The notes under the pieces are model-generated. The model saw only the letters and a list, made by a program, of their open reading frames with translations. It was not told the origin of the DNA and did not search any database. A stretch of 64,000 nt of DNA. Source: Antitrichia curtipendula. Its lineage: Eukaryota > Streptophyta > Bryopsida > Hypnales > Leucodontaceae. Positions within the stretch are counted from its first letter, which is position 1, and each line of letters starts with the position of its first letter. The stretch is from contig OX579635.1 in the NCBI GenBank assembly GCA_951230915.1, positions 49,662,001 to 49,726,000 on the forward strand. The letters run 5' to 3'. The position numbers and the translations under genes were made by a program. Shown in pieces: positions 1-15,533 of this stretch.

Positions 1-3000
1 GTTTTGATTCACGTAAACATGGATTTAAATGACACACAAATTCAATATTTTCATGCATTCAAATACCTAAGGGTATTTGCAACTTCCACAATTGGATTCA
101 AGTGCCTTCCCAAATCAAATTCCATGACATTGGATGTAGGGAGACACTTAAGTACAGGCCCACTTTTATTCCAAATTTGTTTGGATTCACGTAAGCATGG
201 ATTGAAATGACACACAAATTCAATATTTTCAGGGATTCAAATACCTAAGGGTATTTGCAACTTCCACAATTGGATTCAAGTGCCTTCCCAAATCAAATTT
301 CATGACATTGGATGTAGGAAGACACTTAAGTACAGGCCCACTTTTATTCGAAATTTGTTTGGATTCACGTAGGCATGGATTGAAATGACACACAAATTCA
401 ATATTTTCATGGATTCAAATACCTAAGGGTATGTGCAACCTCCACAATTGGATTCAAGTGCCTTCCCAAATCAAATTCCATGACATTGGATGTAGGGAGA
501 CACTTAAGTACAGGCCCACTTTTATTCCAAATTTGTTTGGATTCACGTAGGCATGGACTGAAATCACATACAGATTCAATATTTTCATGGATTCAAAAAC
601 CTAAGCGTATTTGCAACTCCCACAATTGGATTCAAGTGCCTTCCCAAATCAAATTTCATGACATTGGATGTAGGAAGACACTTAAGTACAGGCCCACTTT
701 TATTCCAAATTTGTTTTGATTCACGTAAGCATGCATTGAAATGACACACAAATTCAATATTTTCATGGATTCAAATACCTAAGGGTAATTGCAACTTCCA
801 CAATTGGATTCAAGTGCCTTCCCAGATCAAATTTCATGACATTGGATGTAGGAAGACACTTAAGTACAGGCCCACTTTTATTCGAAATTTGTTTGGATTC
901 ACGTAGGCATGGATTGAAATGACACACAAATTCAATATTTTCATGGATTCAAATACCTAAGGGTATGTGCAACCTCCACAATTGGATTCAAGTGCCTTCC
1001 CAAATCAAATTCCATGACATTGGATGTAGGGAGACACTTAAGTACAGGCCCACTTTTATTCCAAATTTGTTTGGATTCACGTAGGCATGGACTGAAATCA
1101 CATACAGATTCAATATTTTCATGGATTCAAATACCTAAGCGTATTTGCAACTTCCACAATTGGATTCAAGTGCCTTCCCAAATCAAATTCCATGACATTG
1201 GATGTAGGGAGACACTTAAGTACAGGCCCACTTTTATTCCAAACTTGTTTGGATTCACGTAGGCATGGATTGAAATCACATACAAATTCAATATTTTCAT
1301 GGATTCAAATACCTAAGCGTATTCGCAACTTCCACAATTGGATTCAAGTGCCTTCCCAAATCAAATTCCATGACATTGGATGTAGGGAGACACTTAAGTA
1401 CAGGCCCACTTTTATTCCAAATTTGTTTTGATTCACGTAAGCATGGATTTAAATGACACACAAATTCAATATTTTCATGCATTCAAATACCTAAGCGTAT
1501 TTGCAACTTCCACAATTGGATTCAAGTGCCTTCCCAAATCAAATTCCATGACATAGGATGTAGGGAGACACTCAAGTACAGGCCCACTTTTATTCCAAAT
1601 TTGTTTGGATTCACGTAGGCATGGATTGAAATCACATACAAATTCAATATTTTCATGGATTCAAATACCTAAGCGTATTTGCAACTTCCACAATTGGATT
1701 CAAGTGCCTTCCCAAATCAAATTCCATGACATTGGATGTAGGGAGACACTTAAGTACAGGCCCACTTTTATTCCAAACTTGTTTGGATTCACGTAGGCAT
1801 GGATTGAAATCACATACAAATTCAATATTTTCATGGATTCAAATACCTAAGCGTATTCGCAACTTCCACAATTGGATTCAAGTGCCTTCCCAAATCAAAT
1901 TCCATGACATTGGATGTAGGGAGACACTTAAGTACAGGCCCACTTTTATTCCAAATTTGTTTTGATTCACGTAAGCATGGATTGAAATCAGACACAAATT
2001 CAATATTTTCATGGATTCAAATACCTAAAGGTATTTGCAACTCCCACAATTGGATTCAAGTGCCTTCGTTAATCAAATTCCATGACATTGGATGTAGGCA
2101 GACACTTAAGTACAGGCCCACTTTTATTCCAAATTTGTTTTGATTCACGTAAACATGGATTTAAATGACACACAAATTCAATATTTTCATGCATTCAAAT
2201 ACCTAAGGGTATTTGCAACTTGCACAATTGGATTCAAGTGCCTTCCCAAATCAAATTCCATGACATTGGATGTAGGGAGACACTTAAGTACAGGCCCACT
2301 TTTATTCCAAATTTGTTTGGATTCACGTAAGCATGGATTGAAATGACACACAAATTCAATATTTTCAGGGATTCAAATACCTAAGTGTATTTGCAACTTC
2401 CACAATTGGATTCAAGTGCCTTCCCAAATCAAATTTCATGACATTGGATGTAGGAAGACACTTAAGTACAGGCCCACTTTTATTCGAAATTTGTTTGGAT
2501 TCACGTAGGCATGGATTGAAATGACACACAAATTCAATATTTTCATGGATTCAAATACCTAAGGGTATGTGCAACCTCCACAATTGGATTCAAGTGCCTT
2601 CCCAAATCAAATTCCATGACATTGGATGTAGGGAGACACTTAAGTACAGGCCCACTTTTATTCCAAATTTGTTTTGATTCACGTAGGCATGGACTGAAAT
2701 CACATACAGATTCAATATTTTCATGGATTCAAAAACCTAAGCGTATTTGCAACTCCCACAATTGGATTCAAGTGCCTTCCCAAATCAAATTTCATGACAT
2801 TGGATGTAGGGAGACACTTAAGTACAGGCCCACTTTTATTCCAAATTTGTTTTGATTCACGTAAACATGGATTTAAATGACACACAAATTCAATATTTTC
2901 ATGCATTCAAATACCTAAGGGTATTTGCAACTTCCACAATTGGATTCAAGTGCCTTCCCAAATCAAATTCCATGACATTGGATGTAGGGAGACACTTAAG

Positions 3001-6000
3001 TACAGGCCCACTTTTATTCCAAATTTGTTTGGATTCACGTAAGCATGGATTGAAATGACACACAAATTCAATATTTTCAGGGATTCAAATACCTAAGTGT
3101 ATTTGCAACTTCCACAATTGGATTCAAGTGCCTTCCCAAATCAAATTTCATGACATTGGATGTAGGAAGACACTTAAGTACAGGCCCACTTTTATTCGAA
3201 ATTTGTTTGGATTCACGTAGGCATGGATTGAAATGACACACAAATTCAATATTTTCATGGATTCAAATACCTAAGGGTATGTGCAACCTCCACAATTGGA
3301 TTCAAGTGCCTTCCCAAATCAAATTCCATGACATTGGATGTAGGGAGACACTTAAGTACAGGCCCACTTTTATTCCAAATTTGTTTGGATTCACGTAGGC
3401 ATGGACTGAAATCACATACAGATTCAATATTTCATGGATTCAAATACCTAAGCGTATTTGCAACTCCCACAATTGGATTCAAGTGCCTTCCCAAATCAAA
3501 TTTCATGACATTGGATGTAGGGAGACACTTAAGTACAGGCCCACTTTTATTCCAAATTTGTTTTGATTCACGTAAACATGGATTAAAATGACACACAAAT
3601 TCAATATTTTCATGCATTCAAATACCTAAGGGTATTTGCAACTTCCACAATTGGATTCAAGTGCCTTCCTTACTCAAATTCCATGACATAGGATGTAGGG
3701 AGACACTCAAGTACAGGCCCACTTTTATTCCAAATTTGTTTGGATTCACGTAGGCATGGATTGAAATCACATACAAATTCAATATTTTCATGGATTCAAA
3801 TACCTAAGCGTATTTGCAACTTCCACAATTGGATTCAAGTGCCTTCCCAAATCAAATTCCATGACATTGGATGTAGGGAGACACTTAAGTACAGGCCCAC
3901 TTTTATTCCAAATTTGTTTTGATTCACGTAGGCATGGATTGAAATCACATACAAATTCAATATTTTCATGGATTCAAATACCTAAGCGTATTCGCAACTT
4001 CCACAATTGGATTCAAGTGCCTTCCCAAATCAAATTCCATGACATTGGATGTAGGGAGACACTTAAGTACAGGCCCACTTTTATTTCAAATTTGTTTTGA
4101 TTCACGTAAGCATGGATAGAAATGACACACAAATTCAATATTTTCATGGATTCAAATACCTAAAGGTATTTGCAACTCCCACAATTGGATTCAAGTGCCT
4201 TCGTTAATCAAATTCCATGACATTGGATGTAGGGAGACACTTAAGTACAGGCCCACTTTTATTCCAAATTTGTTTTGATTCACGTAAACATGGATTAAAA
4301 TGACACACAAATTCAATATTTTCATGCATTCAAATACCTAAGGGTATTTGCAACTTCCACAATTGGATTCAAGTGCCTTCCTTACTCAAATTCCATGACA
4401 TAGGATGTAGGGAGACACTCAAGTACAGGCCCACTTTTATTCCAAATTTGTTTGGATTCACGTAGGCATGGATTGAAATCACATACAAATTCAATATTTT
4501 CATGGATTCAAATACCTAAGCGTATTTGCAACTTCCACAATTGGATTCAAGTGCCTTCCCAAATCAAATTCCATGACATTGGATGTAGGGAGACACTTAA
4601 GTACAGGCCCACTTTTATTCCAAATTTGTTTTGATTCACGTAGGCATGGATTGAAATCACATACAAATTCAATATTTTCATGGATTCAAATACCTAAGCG
4701 TATTCGCAACTTCCACAATTGGATTCAAGTGCCTTCCCAAATCAAATTCCATGACATTGGATGTAGGGAGACACTTAAGTACAGGCCCACTTTTATTTCA
4801 AATTTGTTTTGATTCACGTAAGCATGGATAGAAATGACACACAAATTCAATATTTTCATGGATTCAAATACCTAAAGGTATTTGCAACTCCCACAATTGG
4901 ATTCAAGTGCCTTCGTTAATCAAATTCCATGACATTGGATGTAGGGAGACACTTAAGTACAGGCCCACTTTTATTCCAAATTTGTTTTGATTCACGTAAA
5001 CATGGATTTAAATGACACACAAATTCAATATTTTCATGCATTCAAATACCTAAGGGTATTTGCAACTTCCACAATTGGATTCAAGTGCCTTCCCAAATCA
5101 AATTCCATGACATTGGATGTAGGGAGACACTTAAGTACAGGCCCACTTTTATTCCAAATTTGTTTTGATTCACGTAGGCATGGATTGAAATGACACACAA
5201 ATTCAATATTTTCATGGATTCAAATACCTAAGGGTATGTGCAACCTCCACAATTGGATTCAAGTGCCTTCCCAAATCAAATTCCATGACATTGGATGTAC
5301 GAAGACACTTAAGTACAGGACCACTTTTATTCCAAATTTGTTTTGATTCACGTAAGCATGGATTAAAATGACACACAAATTCAATATTTTCATGGATTCA
5401 AATACCTAAGGGTATGTGCAACCTCCACAATTGGATTCAAGTGCCTTCCCAAATCAAATTCCATGACATTGGATGTAGAGAGACACTTAAGTACAGGCCC
5501 ATTTTTATTCGAAATTTGTTTGGATTCACGTAGGCATGGATTGAAATCACATACAAATTCAATATTTTCATGGATTCAAATACCTAAGCGTATTTGCAAC
5601 TTCCACAATTGGATTCAAGTGCCTTCCCAAATCAAATTCCATGACATTGGATGTAGGGAGACACTTAAGTACAGGCCCACTTTTATTCCAAGTTTGTTTT
5701 GATTCACGTAAGCATGGATTGAAATGACACACAAATTCAATATTTTCATGGATTCAAATACCTAAGGGTATTTGCAACTTCCACAATTAAATTCAAGTGC
5801 CTTCCCAAATCAAATTCCATGACATTGGATGTAGGGAGACACTTAAGTACAGGCCCACTTTTATTCGAAATTTGTTTGGATTCACGTAGGCATGGATTGA
5901 AATGACACACAAATTCAATATTTTCATGGATTCAAATACCTAAGGGTATTTGCAACTTCCACAATTGGATTCAAGTGCCTTCCCAAATCAAATTCCATGA

Positions 6001-7130
6001 CATTGGATGTAGGGAGACACTTAAGTACAGGCCCACTTTTATTCCAAATTTGTTTTGATTCACGTAAGCATGGATTGAAATCAGACACAAATTCAATATT
6101 TTCATGGATTCAAATACCTAAGTGTATTTGCAACTTCCACAATTGGATTCAAGTGCCTTCCCAAATCAAATTTCATGACATTGGATGTAGGAAGACACTT
6201 AAGTACAGGCCCAATTTTATTCGAAATTTGTTTGGATTCACGTAGGCATGGATTGAAATGACACACAAATTCAATATTTTCATGGATTCAAATACCTAAG
6301 GGTATGTGCAACCTCCACAATTGGATTCAAGTGCCTTCCCAAATCAAATTCCATGACATTCGATGTAGAGAGACACTTAAGTACAGGCCCACTTTTATTC
6401 CAAATTTGTTTGGATTCAAGTAGGCATGGACTGAAATCACATACAGATTCAATATTTTCATGGATTCAAATACCTAAGCGTATTTGCAACTCCCACAATT
6501 GGATTCAAGTGCCTTCCCAAATCAAATTTCATGACATTGGATGTAGGGAGACACTTAAGTACAGGCCCACTTTTATTCCAAATTTGTTTTGATTCACGTA
6601 AACATGGATTGAAATCACACACAAATTCAATATTTTCATGGATTCAAATACCTAAGGGTATTTGCAACTTCCACAATTGGATTCAAGTGCCTTCCTTACT
6701 CAATTTCCATGACATAGGATGTAGGGAGACACTCAAGTACAGGCCCACTTTTATTCCAAATTTGTTTGGATTCACGTAGGCATGGATTGAAATCACATAC
6801 AAATTCAATATTTTCATGGATTCAAATACCTAAGCGTATTTGCAACTTCCACAATTGGATTCAAGTGCCTTCCCAAATCAAATTCCATGACATTGGATGT
6901 AGGGAGACACTTAAGTACAGGCCCACTTTTATTCCAAATTTGTTTGGATTCACGTAAGCATGGATTGAAATCACACACAAATTCAATATTTTCATGGATT
7001 CAAATACCTAAAGGTATTTGCAACTCCCACAATTGGATTCAAGTGCCTTCGTTAATCAAATTCCATGACATTGGATGTAGGGAGACACTTAAGTACAGGC
7101 CCACTTTTATTCCAAATTTGTATTGATTCA
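1..7130. repeat. Left satellite domain, 3-mer and 4-mer higher-order repeats
   Basis: Diagnostic variants recur at 534 bp (3 monomers) near 302/836, 480/1014 and 1192/1726, and at 712 bp (4 monomers) farther right. The 712-bp units starting at about 2140 and 2852 form one near-identical pair, and those starting at about 3564 and 4276 form a second pair. Typical variants are GTAGGCATGG followed by CACATACA, and CCTAAGCGTATT, which are rare to the right of 20 kb. Borders are approximate because copies blend through shared variants. Confidence 0.8.
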
Positions 7131-8167
7131 CGTAAGCATGGATGGAAATGACACATAAATCCAATATATTCACGGATTCAAATACCTAAGGGTATTTGCA
7201 ACTTCTACAATTGGGTTTAAATGCCTTCCTTAATCAAATTCCATGACACTGGATGTAGGGAGACACTTAAGTACAGGCCCACTTTTATTCCAAATTTGTT
7301 TTGATTCACGTAGGCATGGATTGAAATCACACACAAATTCAATATTTTCATGCATTCAAATACCTAAGGGTATTTGCAACTTCCACAATTGGATTCAAGT
7401 GCCTTCCTTACTCAAATTCCATGACATTGGATGTAGGGAGACACTTAAGTATAGGCCCACTTTTATTCCAAATTTGTTTGGATTCAAGTAGGCATGGACT
7501 GAAATCACATACAGATTCAATATTTTCATGGATTCAAATACCTAAGCGTATTTGCAACTCCCACAATTGGATTCAAGTGCCTTCCCAAATCAAATTCCAT
7601 GACATTGGATGTAGAAAGACACTTAAGTACAGGCCCACTTTTATTCCAAATTTGTTTGGATTCACGTAAGCATGGATTGAAATGACACACAAATTCAATA
7701 TTTTCATGGATTCAAATACCTAAAGGTATTTGCAACTCCCACAATTGGATTCAAGTGCCTTCGTTAATCAAATTCCATGACATTGGATGTAGGGAGACAC
7801 TTAAGTACAGGCCCACTTTTATTCCAAATTTGTATTGATTCACGTAAGCATGGATGGAAATGACACATAAATTCAATATTTTCACGGATTCAAATACCTA
7901 GGGGTATTTGCAACTTCCACAATTGGGTTTAACTGCTTTCCAAAATCAAGTTCCATGACATTGGATGTAAAGAGACACTTATATACACGCCCACTTTTAT
8001 TCCAAATTTGTTTTGATTCACGTAAGCATGGATTGCAATGACACACAAATTCAATATTTTCATGGATTCAAATACCTAAGGGTATTTGCAACTCCCACAA
8101 TTGGATTCAAGTGCCTTCCCAAATCAAATTCCATGACAGTGGATGTAGGGAGACACTTAAGTACAGG

Positions 8168-9975
8168 CCCATTTTTATTCCAAATTAGTTTTGATTCACG
8201 TAAGCATGGATGGAAATGACACACAAATTCAATATTTTCACGGATTCAAATACCTAAGGGTATTTGCAACTTCCATAATTGGATTTAACTGCTTTCCAAA
8301 ATCAAATTCCATGACATTGGATGTAGGGAGGCACTTAAGTACAGGCCCACTTTTATTCCAAATTTGTTTTGATTTACGTAAGCATGCATTGAAATGACAC
8401 ACAAATTCAATATTTTCATGGATTCAAATACCTCAGGGTATTTGCAACTTCCACAATTGGATTGAAGTGCCTTCCCAAATCAAATTCCATGACATTGGAT
8501 GTAGGGAGACACTTAAGTACAGGCCACTTTTATTCCAAATTTGTTTTGATTCACGTAAGCATGGATTGAAATGACACACAAATTCAATATCTTCACGGAT
8601 TCAAATACCTAAGGGTATTTGCAACTCCCACAATTGGATTCAAGTGCCTGCCTTATTCAAATTCCATGACATTGGATGTAGGGAGGCACTTAAGTACAGG
8701 CCCACTTTTATTCCAAATTTGTTTGGATTTACGTAAGCATGCATTGAAATGACACACAAATTCAATATTTTCATGGATTCAAATACCTAAGGGTATTTGC
8801 AACTCCCACAATTGGATTCAAGTGCCTTCCCAAATCAAATTCCATGACATTGGATGTAGGGAGACACTTAAGTACAGGCCCACTTTTATTCCAAATTTGT
8901 ATTGATTCACGTAAGCATGGATGGAAATCACACACAAATTCAATACTTTCACGGATTCAAATACCTAAGGGTATTTGCAACTTCCACAATTGGATTGAAG
9001 TGCCTTCCCAAATCAAATTCCATGACATTGGATGAAGGGAGACACTTAAGTACAAGCCCACTTTTATTCCAAATTTGTTTTGATTCACATAAGCATGGAT
9101 TGAAATGACACACAAATTCAATATTTTCATGGATTCAAATACCTAAGGGTATTTGCAACTTCCACAATTGGATTTAACTGCTTTCCCAAATCAAATTCCA
9201 TGACATTGGATGTAAAGAGACACTTAAGTACACGCCCACTTTTATTTCAAATTTGTTTTGATTCACGTAAGCATGGATAGAAATGACACACAAATTCAAT
9301 ATTTTCATGGATTCAAATACCTAAGCGTATTTGCAACTTCCACAATTGGATTCAAGTGCCTTCCCAAATCAAATTCCATGACATTGGATGTAGGGAGACA
9401 CTTAAGTACAGGCCCATTTTTATTCCAAATTAGTTTTGATTCACGTAAGCATGGATGGAAATGACACACAAATTCAATATTTTCACGGATTCAAATACCT
9501 AAGGGTATTTGCAACTTCCATAATTGGATTTAACTGCTTTCCAAAATCAAATTCCATGACATTGGATGTAGGGAGGCACTTAAGTACAGGCCCACTTTTA
9601 TTCCAAATTTGTTTTGATTTACGTAAGCATGCATTGAAATGACACACAAATTCAATATTTTCATGGATTCAAATACCTCAGGGTATTTGCAACTTCCACA
9701 ATTGGATTGAAGTGCCTTCCCAAATCAAATTCCATGACATTGGATGTAGGGAGACACTTAAGTACAGGCCACTTTTATTCCAAATTTGTTTTGATTCACG
9801 TAAGCATGGATTGAAATGACACACAAATTCAATATCTTCACGGATTCAAATACCTAAGGGTATTTGCAACTCCCACAATTGGATTCAAGTGCCTGCCTTA
9901 TTCAAATTCCATGACATTGGATGTAGGGAGGCACTTAAGTACAGGCCCACTTTTATTCCAAATTTGTTTGGATTC
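8168..9975. repeat. 7-monomer-spaced duplication (1,245 bp)
   Basis: A segment of about 570 bp beginning at about 8168 reappears 1,245 bp downstream. It includes GCCCATTTTTATTCCAAATTAG, split here as GCCCATTTTTATTCC plus AAATTAG, then TAACTGCTTTCC and the unusual CCTGCCTTATTC. The spacing is 7 x 178 minus 1. The copies diverge after about 8737/9982. This shows amplification by a 7-mer step in a part of the array that otherwise lacks clear periodicity. Confidence 0.75.
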
Positions 9976-11261
9976 ACGTAAGCATGGATAGAAATGACAC
10001 ACAAATTCAATATTTTCATGGATTCAAATACCTAAGGGTATTTGCAACTCCCACAATTGGATTCAAGTGCCTTCCCAAATCAAATTCCATGACATTGGAT
10101 GTAGGGAGACACTTAAGTACATGCCCATTTTTATTCCAAATTAGTTTTGATTCACGTAAGCATGGATAGAAATGACACACAAATTCAATATTTTCATGGA
10201 TTCAAATACCTAAGCGTATTTGCAACTTCCACAATTGGATTCATGTGCCTTCCCAAATCAAATTCCATGACATTGGATGTAGGGAGACACTTCAGTATAG
10301 GCCCACTTTTATTTCAAATTTGTGTTGATTCACGTAGGCATGGATTGAAATGACACACAAATTCAATATTTTCATGCATTCAAATACCTAAGGGTATTTG
10401 CAACTTTCACAATTGGATTCAAATGCCTTCCTCATTCAAATTCCATGACATTGGATGTAGGGAGACACTTAAGTACAGGCCCACTTTTATTCCAAATTTG
10501 TTTTGATTCACGTAAGCATGGATTGAAATCACACACAAATTCAATATTTTCACGGATGCAAATACCCAAGGGTATTTGCAACTCCCACAATTGGATTCAA
10601 GTGCCTTCCTTATTCAAATTCCATGACATTGGATGTAGGGAGGCACTTAAGTACAGGCCCACTTTTATTCCAAATTTGTTTTGATTTACGTAAGCATGCA
10701 TTGAAATGACACACAAATTCAATATTTTCATGGATTCAAATACCTAAGGGTATTTGCAACTTCCACAATTGGATTCATGTGCCTTCCCAAATCAAATTCC
10801 ATGACATTGGATGTAGGGAGACACTTAAGTACAGGCCCACTTTTATTCCAAATTTGTTTTGATTCACGTAGGCATGGATTGAAATGACACACAAATTCAA
10901 TATTTTCATGCATTCAAATACCTAAGGGTATTTGCAACTCCCACAATTGGATTCAAGTGCCTTCCTCATTCAAATTCCATGACATTGGATGTAGGGAGGC
11001 ACTTAAGTATAGGCCCACTTTTATTGCAAATTTGTTTTGATTTACGTAAGCATGCATTGAAATGACACACAAATTCAATATCTTCACGGATTCAAATACC
11101 TAAGGGTATTTGCAACTTCCACAATTGGATTCAACTGCCTTCGCAAATCAATTTCCATGACATTGGATGTAGGGAGATACTTAAGTACAGGCCCACTTTT
11201 ATTCCAAATTTGTTTTGATTCACGTAAGCATGGATTGAAATCACACACAAATTCAATATTT

Positions 11262-14200
11262 TCACGGATGCAAATACCTAAGGGTATTTGCAACTCCCAC
11301 AATTGGATTCAAGTGCCTTTCTTATTCAAATTCCATGACATTGGATGTAGGGAGGCACTTAAGTACAGGCCCACTTTTATTCCAGATTTGTTTTGATTTA
11401 CGTAAGCATGCATTGAAATGACACACAAATTCAATATTTTCATGGATTCAAATACCTAAGGGTATTTGCAACTTCCACAATTGGATTCATGTGCCTTCCC
11501 AAATCAAATTCCATGACATTGGATGTAGGGAGACACTTAAGTACAGTCCCACTTTTATTCCAAATTTGTTTTGATTCACGTAGGCATGGATTGAAATGAC
11601 ACACAAATTCAATATTTTCGTGCATTCAAATACCTAAGGGTATTTGCAACTTCCACAATTGGATTCAAGTGCCTTCCTTACTCAAATTCTATGACATTGG
11701 ATGTAGGGAGACACTCAAGTACAGGCCCACTTTTATTCCAAATTTGTTTGGATTCACGTAGGCATGGATTGAAATCACATACAAATTCAATATATTCATG
11801 GACTCAAATACCTAAGCGTATTTACAACTTCCACAATTGGATTGAAGTGCCTTCCCAAATCAAATTCCATGACATTGGATGTAGGGAGGCACTTAAGTAC
11901 AGGCCCACATTTATTCCAAATTTGTTTTGATTTACGTAAGCATGCATTGAAATGACACACAAATTCAATATTTTCATGGATTCAAATACCTAAGGGTATT
12001 TGCAACTTCCACAATTGGATTCAAGTGCCTTCCCAAATCAAATTCCATGACATTGGATGTAAAGAGACACTTAAGTACACGCCCACTTTTAGTTCAAATT
12101 TGTTTTCATTCACGTAAGCATGGATAGAAATGACACACAAATTCCATATTTTCATGGATTCAAATACCTAAGCGTATTTGCAACTTCCACAATTGGATTC
12201 AAGTGCCTTCCCAAATCAAATTCCATGACATTGGATGTAGGGAGACACTTAAGTACAGGCCCACTTTTATTTCAAATTTGTTTGGATTCACGTAAGCATG
12301 GATTGAAATCATACACAAATTCAATATTTTCATGGATTCAAATACCTAAGGGTATTTGCAACTCCCACAATTGGATTCAAGTGCCTTCCCAAATCAAATT
12401 CCATGACATTGGATGTAGGGAGACACTTAAGTACAGGCCCATTTTTATTCCAAATTAGTTTTGATTCACGTAAGCATGGATAGAAATGACACACAAATTC
12501 AATATTTTCATGGATTCAAATACCTAAGCGTATTTGCAACTTCCACAATTGGATTCATGTGCCTTCCCAAATCAAATTCCATGACATTGGATGTAGGGAG
12601 ACACTTAAGTACAGGCCCACTTTTATTTCAAATTTGTTTTGATTCACGTAGGCATGGATTGAAATGACACACAAATTCAATATTTTCATGCATTCAAATA
12701 CCTAAGGGTATTTGCAACTTCCACAATTGGATTCAAGTGCCTTCCTCATTCAAATTCCATGACATTGGATGTAGGGAGGCACTTAAGTACAGGCCCACTT
12801 TTATTCCAAATTTGTTTTGATTTACGTAAGCATGCTTTGAAATGACACACAAATTCAATATTTTCATGGATTCAAATACCTATGGGTATTTGCAACTTCC
12901 ACAATTGGATTCATGTGCCTTCCCAAATCAAATTCCATGACATTGGATGTAGGGAGACACTTAAGTACAGGCCTACTTTTATTTCAAATTTGTTTTGATT
13001 CACGTAGGCATGGATTGAAATGACACACAAATTCAATATTTTCATGCATTCAAATACCTAAGGGTATTTGCAACTTCCACAATTGGATTCAAGTGCCTTC
13101 CTTATTCAAATTCCATGACATTGGATGTAAGGAGACACTTAAGTACAGGCCCACTTTTATTCCAAATTAGTTTTGATTCACGTAAGCATGGATAGAAATG
13201 ACACACAAATTCAATATTTTCATGGATTCAAATACCTAAGCGTATTTGCAACTTCCACAATTGGATTCAAGTGCCTTCCCAAATCAAATTCCATGACATT
13301 GGATGTAGGAAGACACTTAAGTACAAGCCCACATTTATTCCAAATTTGTTTTGATTTACGTAAGCATGCATTGAAATGACACACAAATTCAATATTTTCA
13401 CGGATGCAAATACCTAAGGGTATTTGCAACTCCCACAATTGGATTCAAGTGCCTTTCTTATTCAAATTCCATGACATTGGATGTAGGGAGGCACTTAAGT
13501 ACAGGCCCACTTTTATTCCAAATTTGTTTTGATTTACGTAAGCATGCATTGAAATGACACACAAATTCAATATTTTCATGGATTCAAATACCTAAGGGTA
13601 TTTGCAACTTCCACAATTGGATTCATGTGCCTTCCCAAATCAAATTCCATGACATTGGATGTAGGGAGACACTTAAGTACAGTCCCACTTTTATTCCAAA
13701 TTTGTTTTGATTCACGTAGGCATGGATTGAAATGACACACAAATTCAATATTTTCGTGCATTCAAATACCTAAGGGTATTTGCAACTTCCACAATTGGAT
13801 TCAAGTGCCTTCCTTACTCAAATTCTATGACATTGGATGTAGGGAGACACTCAAGTACAGGCCCACTTTTATTCCAAATTTGTTTGGATTCACGTAGGCA
13901 TGGATTGAAATCACATACAAATTCAATATATTCATGGACTCAAATACCTAAGCGTATTTACAACTTCCACAATTGGATTGAAGTGCCTTCCCAAATCAAA
14001 TTCCATGACATTGGATGTAGGGAGGCACTTAAGTACAGGCCCACATTTATTCCAAATTTGTTTTGATTTACGTAAGCATGCATTGAAATGACACACAAAT
14101 TCAATATTTTCATGGATTCAAATACCTAAGGGTATTTGCAACTTCCACAATTGGATTCAAGTGCCTTCCCAAATCAAATTCCATGACATTGGATGTAAAG

Positions 14201-15533
14201 AGACACTTAAGTACACGCCCACTTTTAGTTCAAATTTGTTTTGATTCACGTAAGCATGGATAGAAATGACACACAAATTCCATATTTTCATGGATTCAAA
14301 TACCTAAGCGTATTTGCAACTTCCACAATTGGATTCAAGTGCCTTCCCAAATCAAATTCCATGACATTGGATGTAGGGAGACACTTAAGTACAGGCCCAC
14401 TTTTATTTCAAATTTGTTTGGATTCACGTAAGCATGGATTGAAATCATACACAAATTCAATATTTTCATGGATTCAAATACCTAAGGGTATTTGCAACTC
14501 CCACAATTGGATTCAAGTGCCTTCCCAAATCAAATTCCATGACATTGGATGTAGGGAGACACTTAAGTACAGGCCCATTTTTATTCCAAATTAGTTTTGA
14601 TTCACGTAAGCATGGATAGAAATGACACACAAATTCAATATTTTCATGGATTCAAATACCTAAGCGTATTTGCAACTTCCACAATTGGATTCATGTGCCT
14701 TCCCAAATCAAATTCCATGACATTGGATGTAGGGAGACACTTAAGTACAGGCCCACTTTTATTTCAAATTTGTTTTGATTCACGTAGGCATGGATTGAAA
14801 TGACACACAAATTCAATATTTTCATGCATTCAAATACCTAAGGGTATTTGCAACTTCCACAATTGGATTCAAGTGCCTTCCTCATTCAAATTCCATGACA
14901 TTGGATGTAGGGAGGCACTTAAGTACAGGCCCACTTTTATTCCAAATTTGTTTTGATTTACGTAAGCATGCTTTGAAATGACACACAAATTCAATATTTT
15001 CATGGATTCAAATACCTAAGGGTATTTGCAACTTCCACAATTGGATTCATGTGCCTTCCCAAATCAAATTCCATGACATTGGATGTAGGGAGACACTTAA
15101 GTACAGGCCCACTTTTATTTCAAATTTGTTTTGATTCACGTAGGCATGGATTGAAATGACACACAAATTCAATATTTTCATGCATTCAAATACCTAAGGG
15201 TATTTGCAACTTCCACAATTGGATTCAAGTGCCTTCCTTATTCAAATTCCATGACATTGGATGTAAGGAGACACTTAAGTACAGGCCCACTTTTATTCCA
15301 AATTAGTTTTGATTCACGTAAGCATGGATAGAAATGACACACAAATTCAATATTTTCATGGATTCAAATACCTAAGCGTATTTGCAACTTCCACAATTGG
15401 ATTCAAGTGCCTTCCCAAATCAAATTCCATGACATTGGATGTAGGAAGACACTTAAGTACAAGCCCACATTTATTCCAAATTTGTTTTGATTTACGTAAG
15501 CATGCATTGAAATGACACACAAATTCAATATTT
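11262..15533. repeat. Tandem pair of a 12-monomer higher-order repeat (2,136 bp)
   Basis: Two adjacent copies, about 11,262-13,397 and 13,398-15,533, match almost base for base. Matching rare variants include CACGGATGCAAAT, GCCTTTCTTATTC at 11,315/13,451, AATTCTATGAC, TATATTCATGGACTC and the TTTTAGTTCAAATTTG monomer. Only scattered differences are visible, such as CCTATGGG at about 12,890 versus CCTAAGGG in the second copy. A third, partial copy resumes at about 15,711, offset by 25 monomers from the first. The near identity implies recent duplication. Confidence 0.85.
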
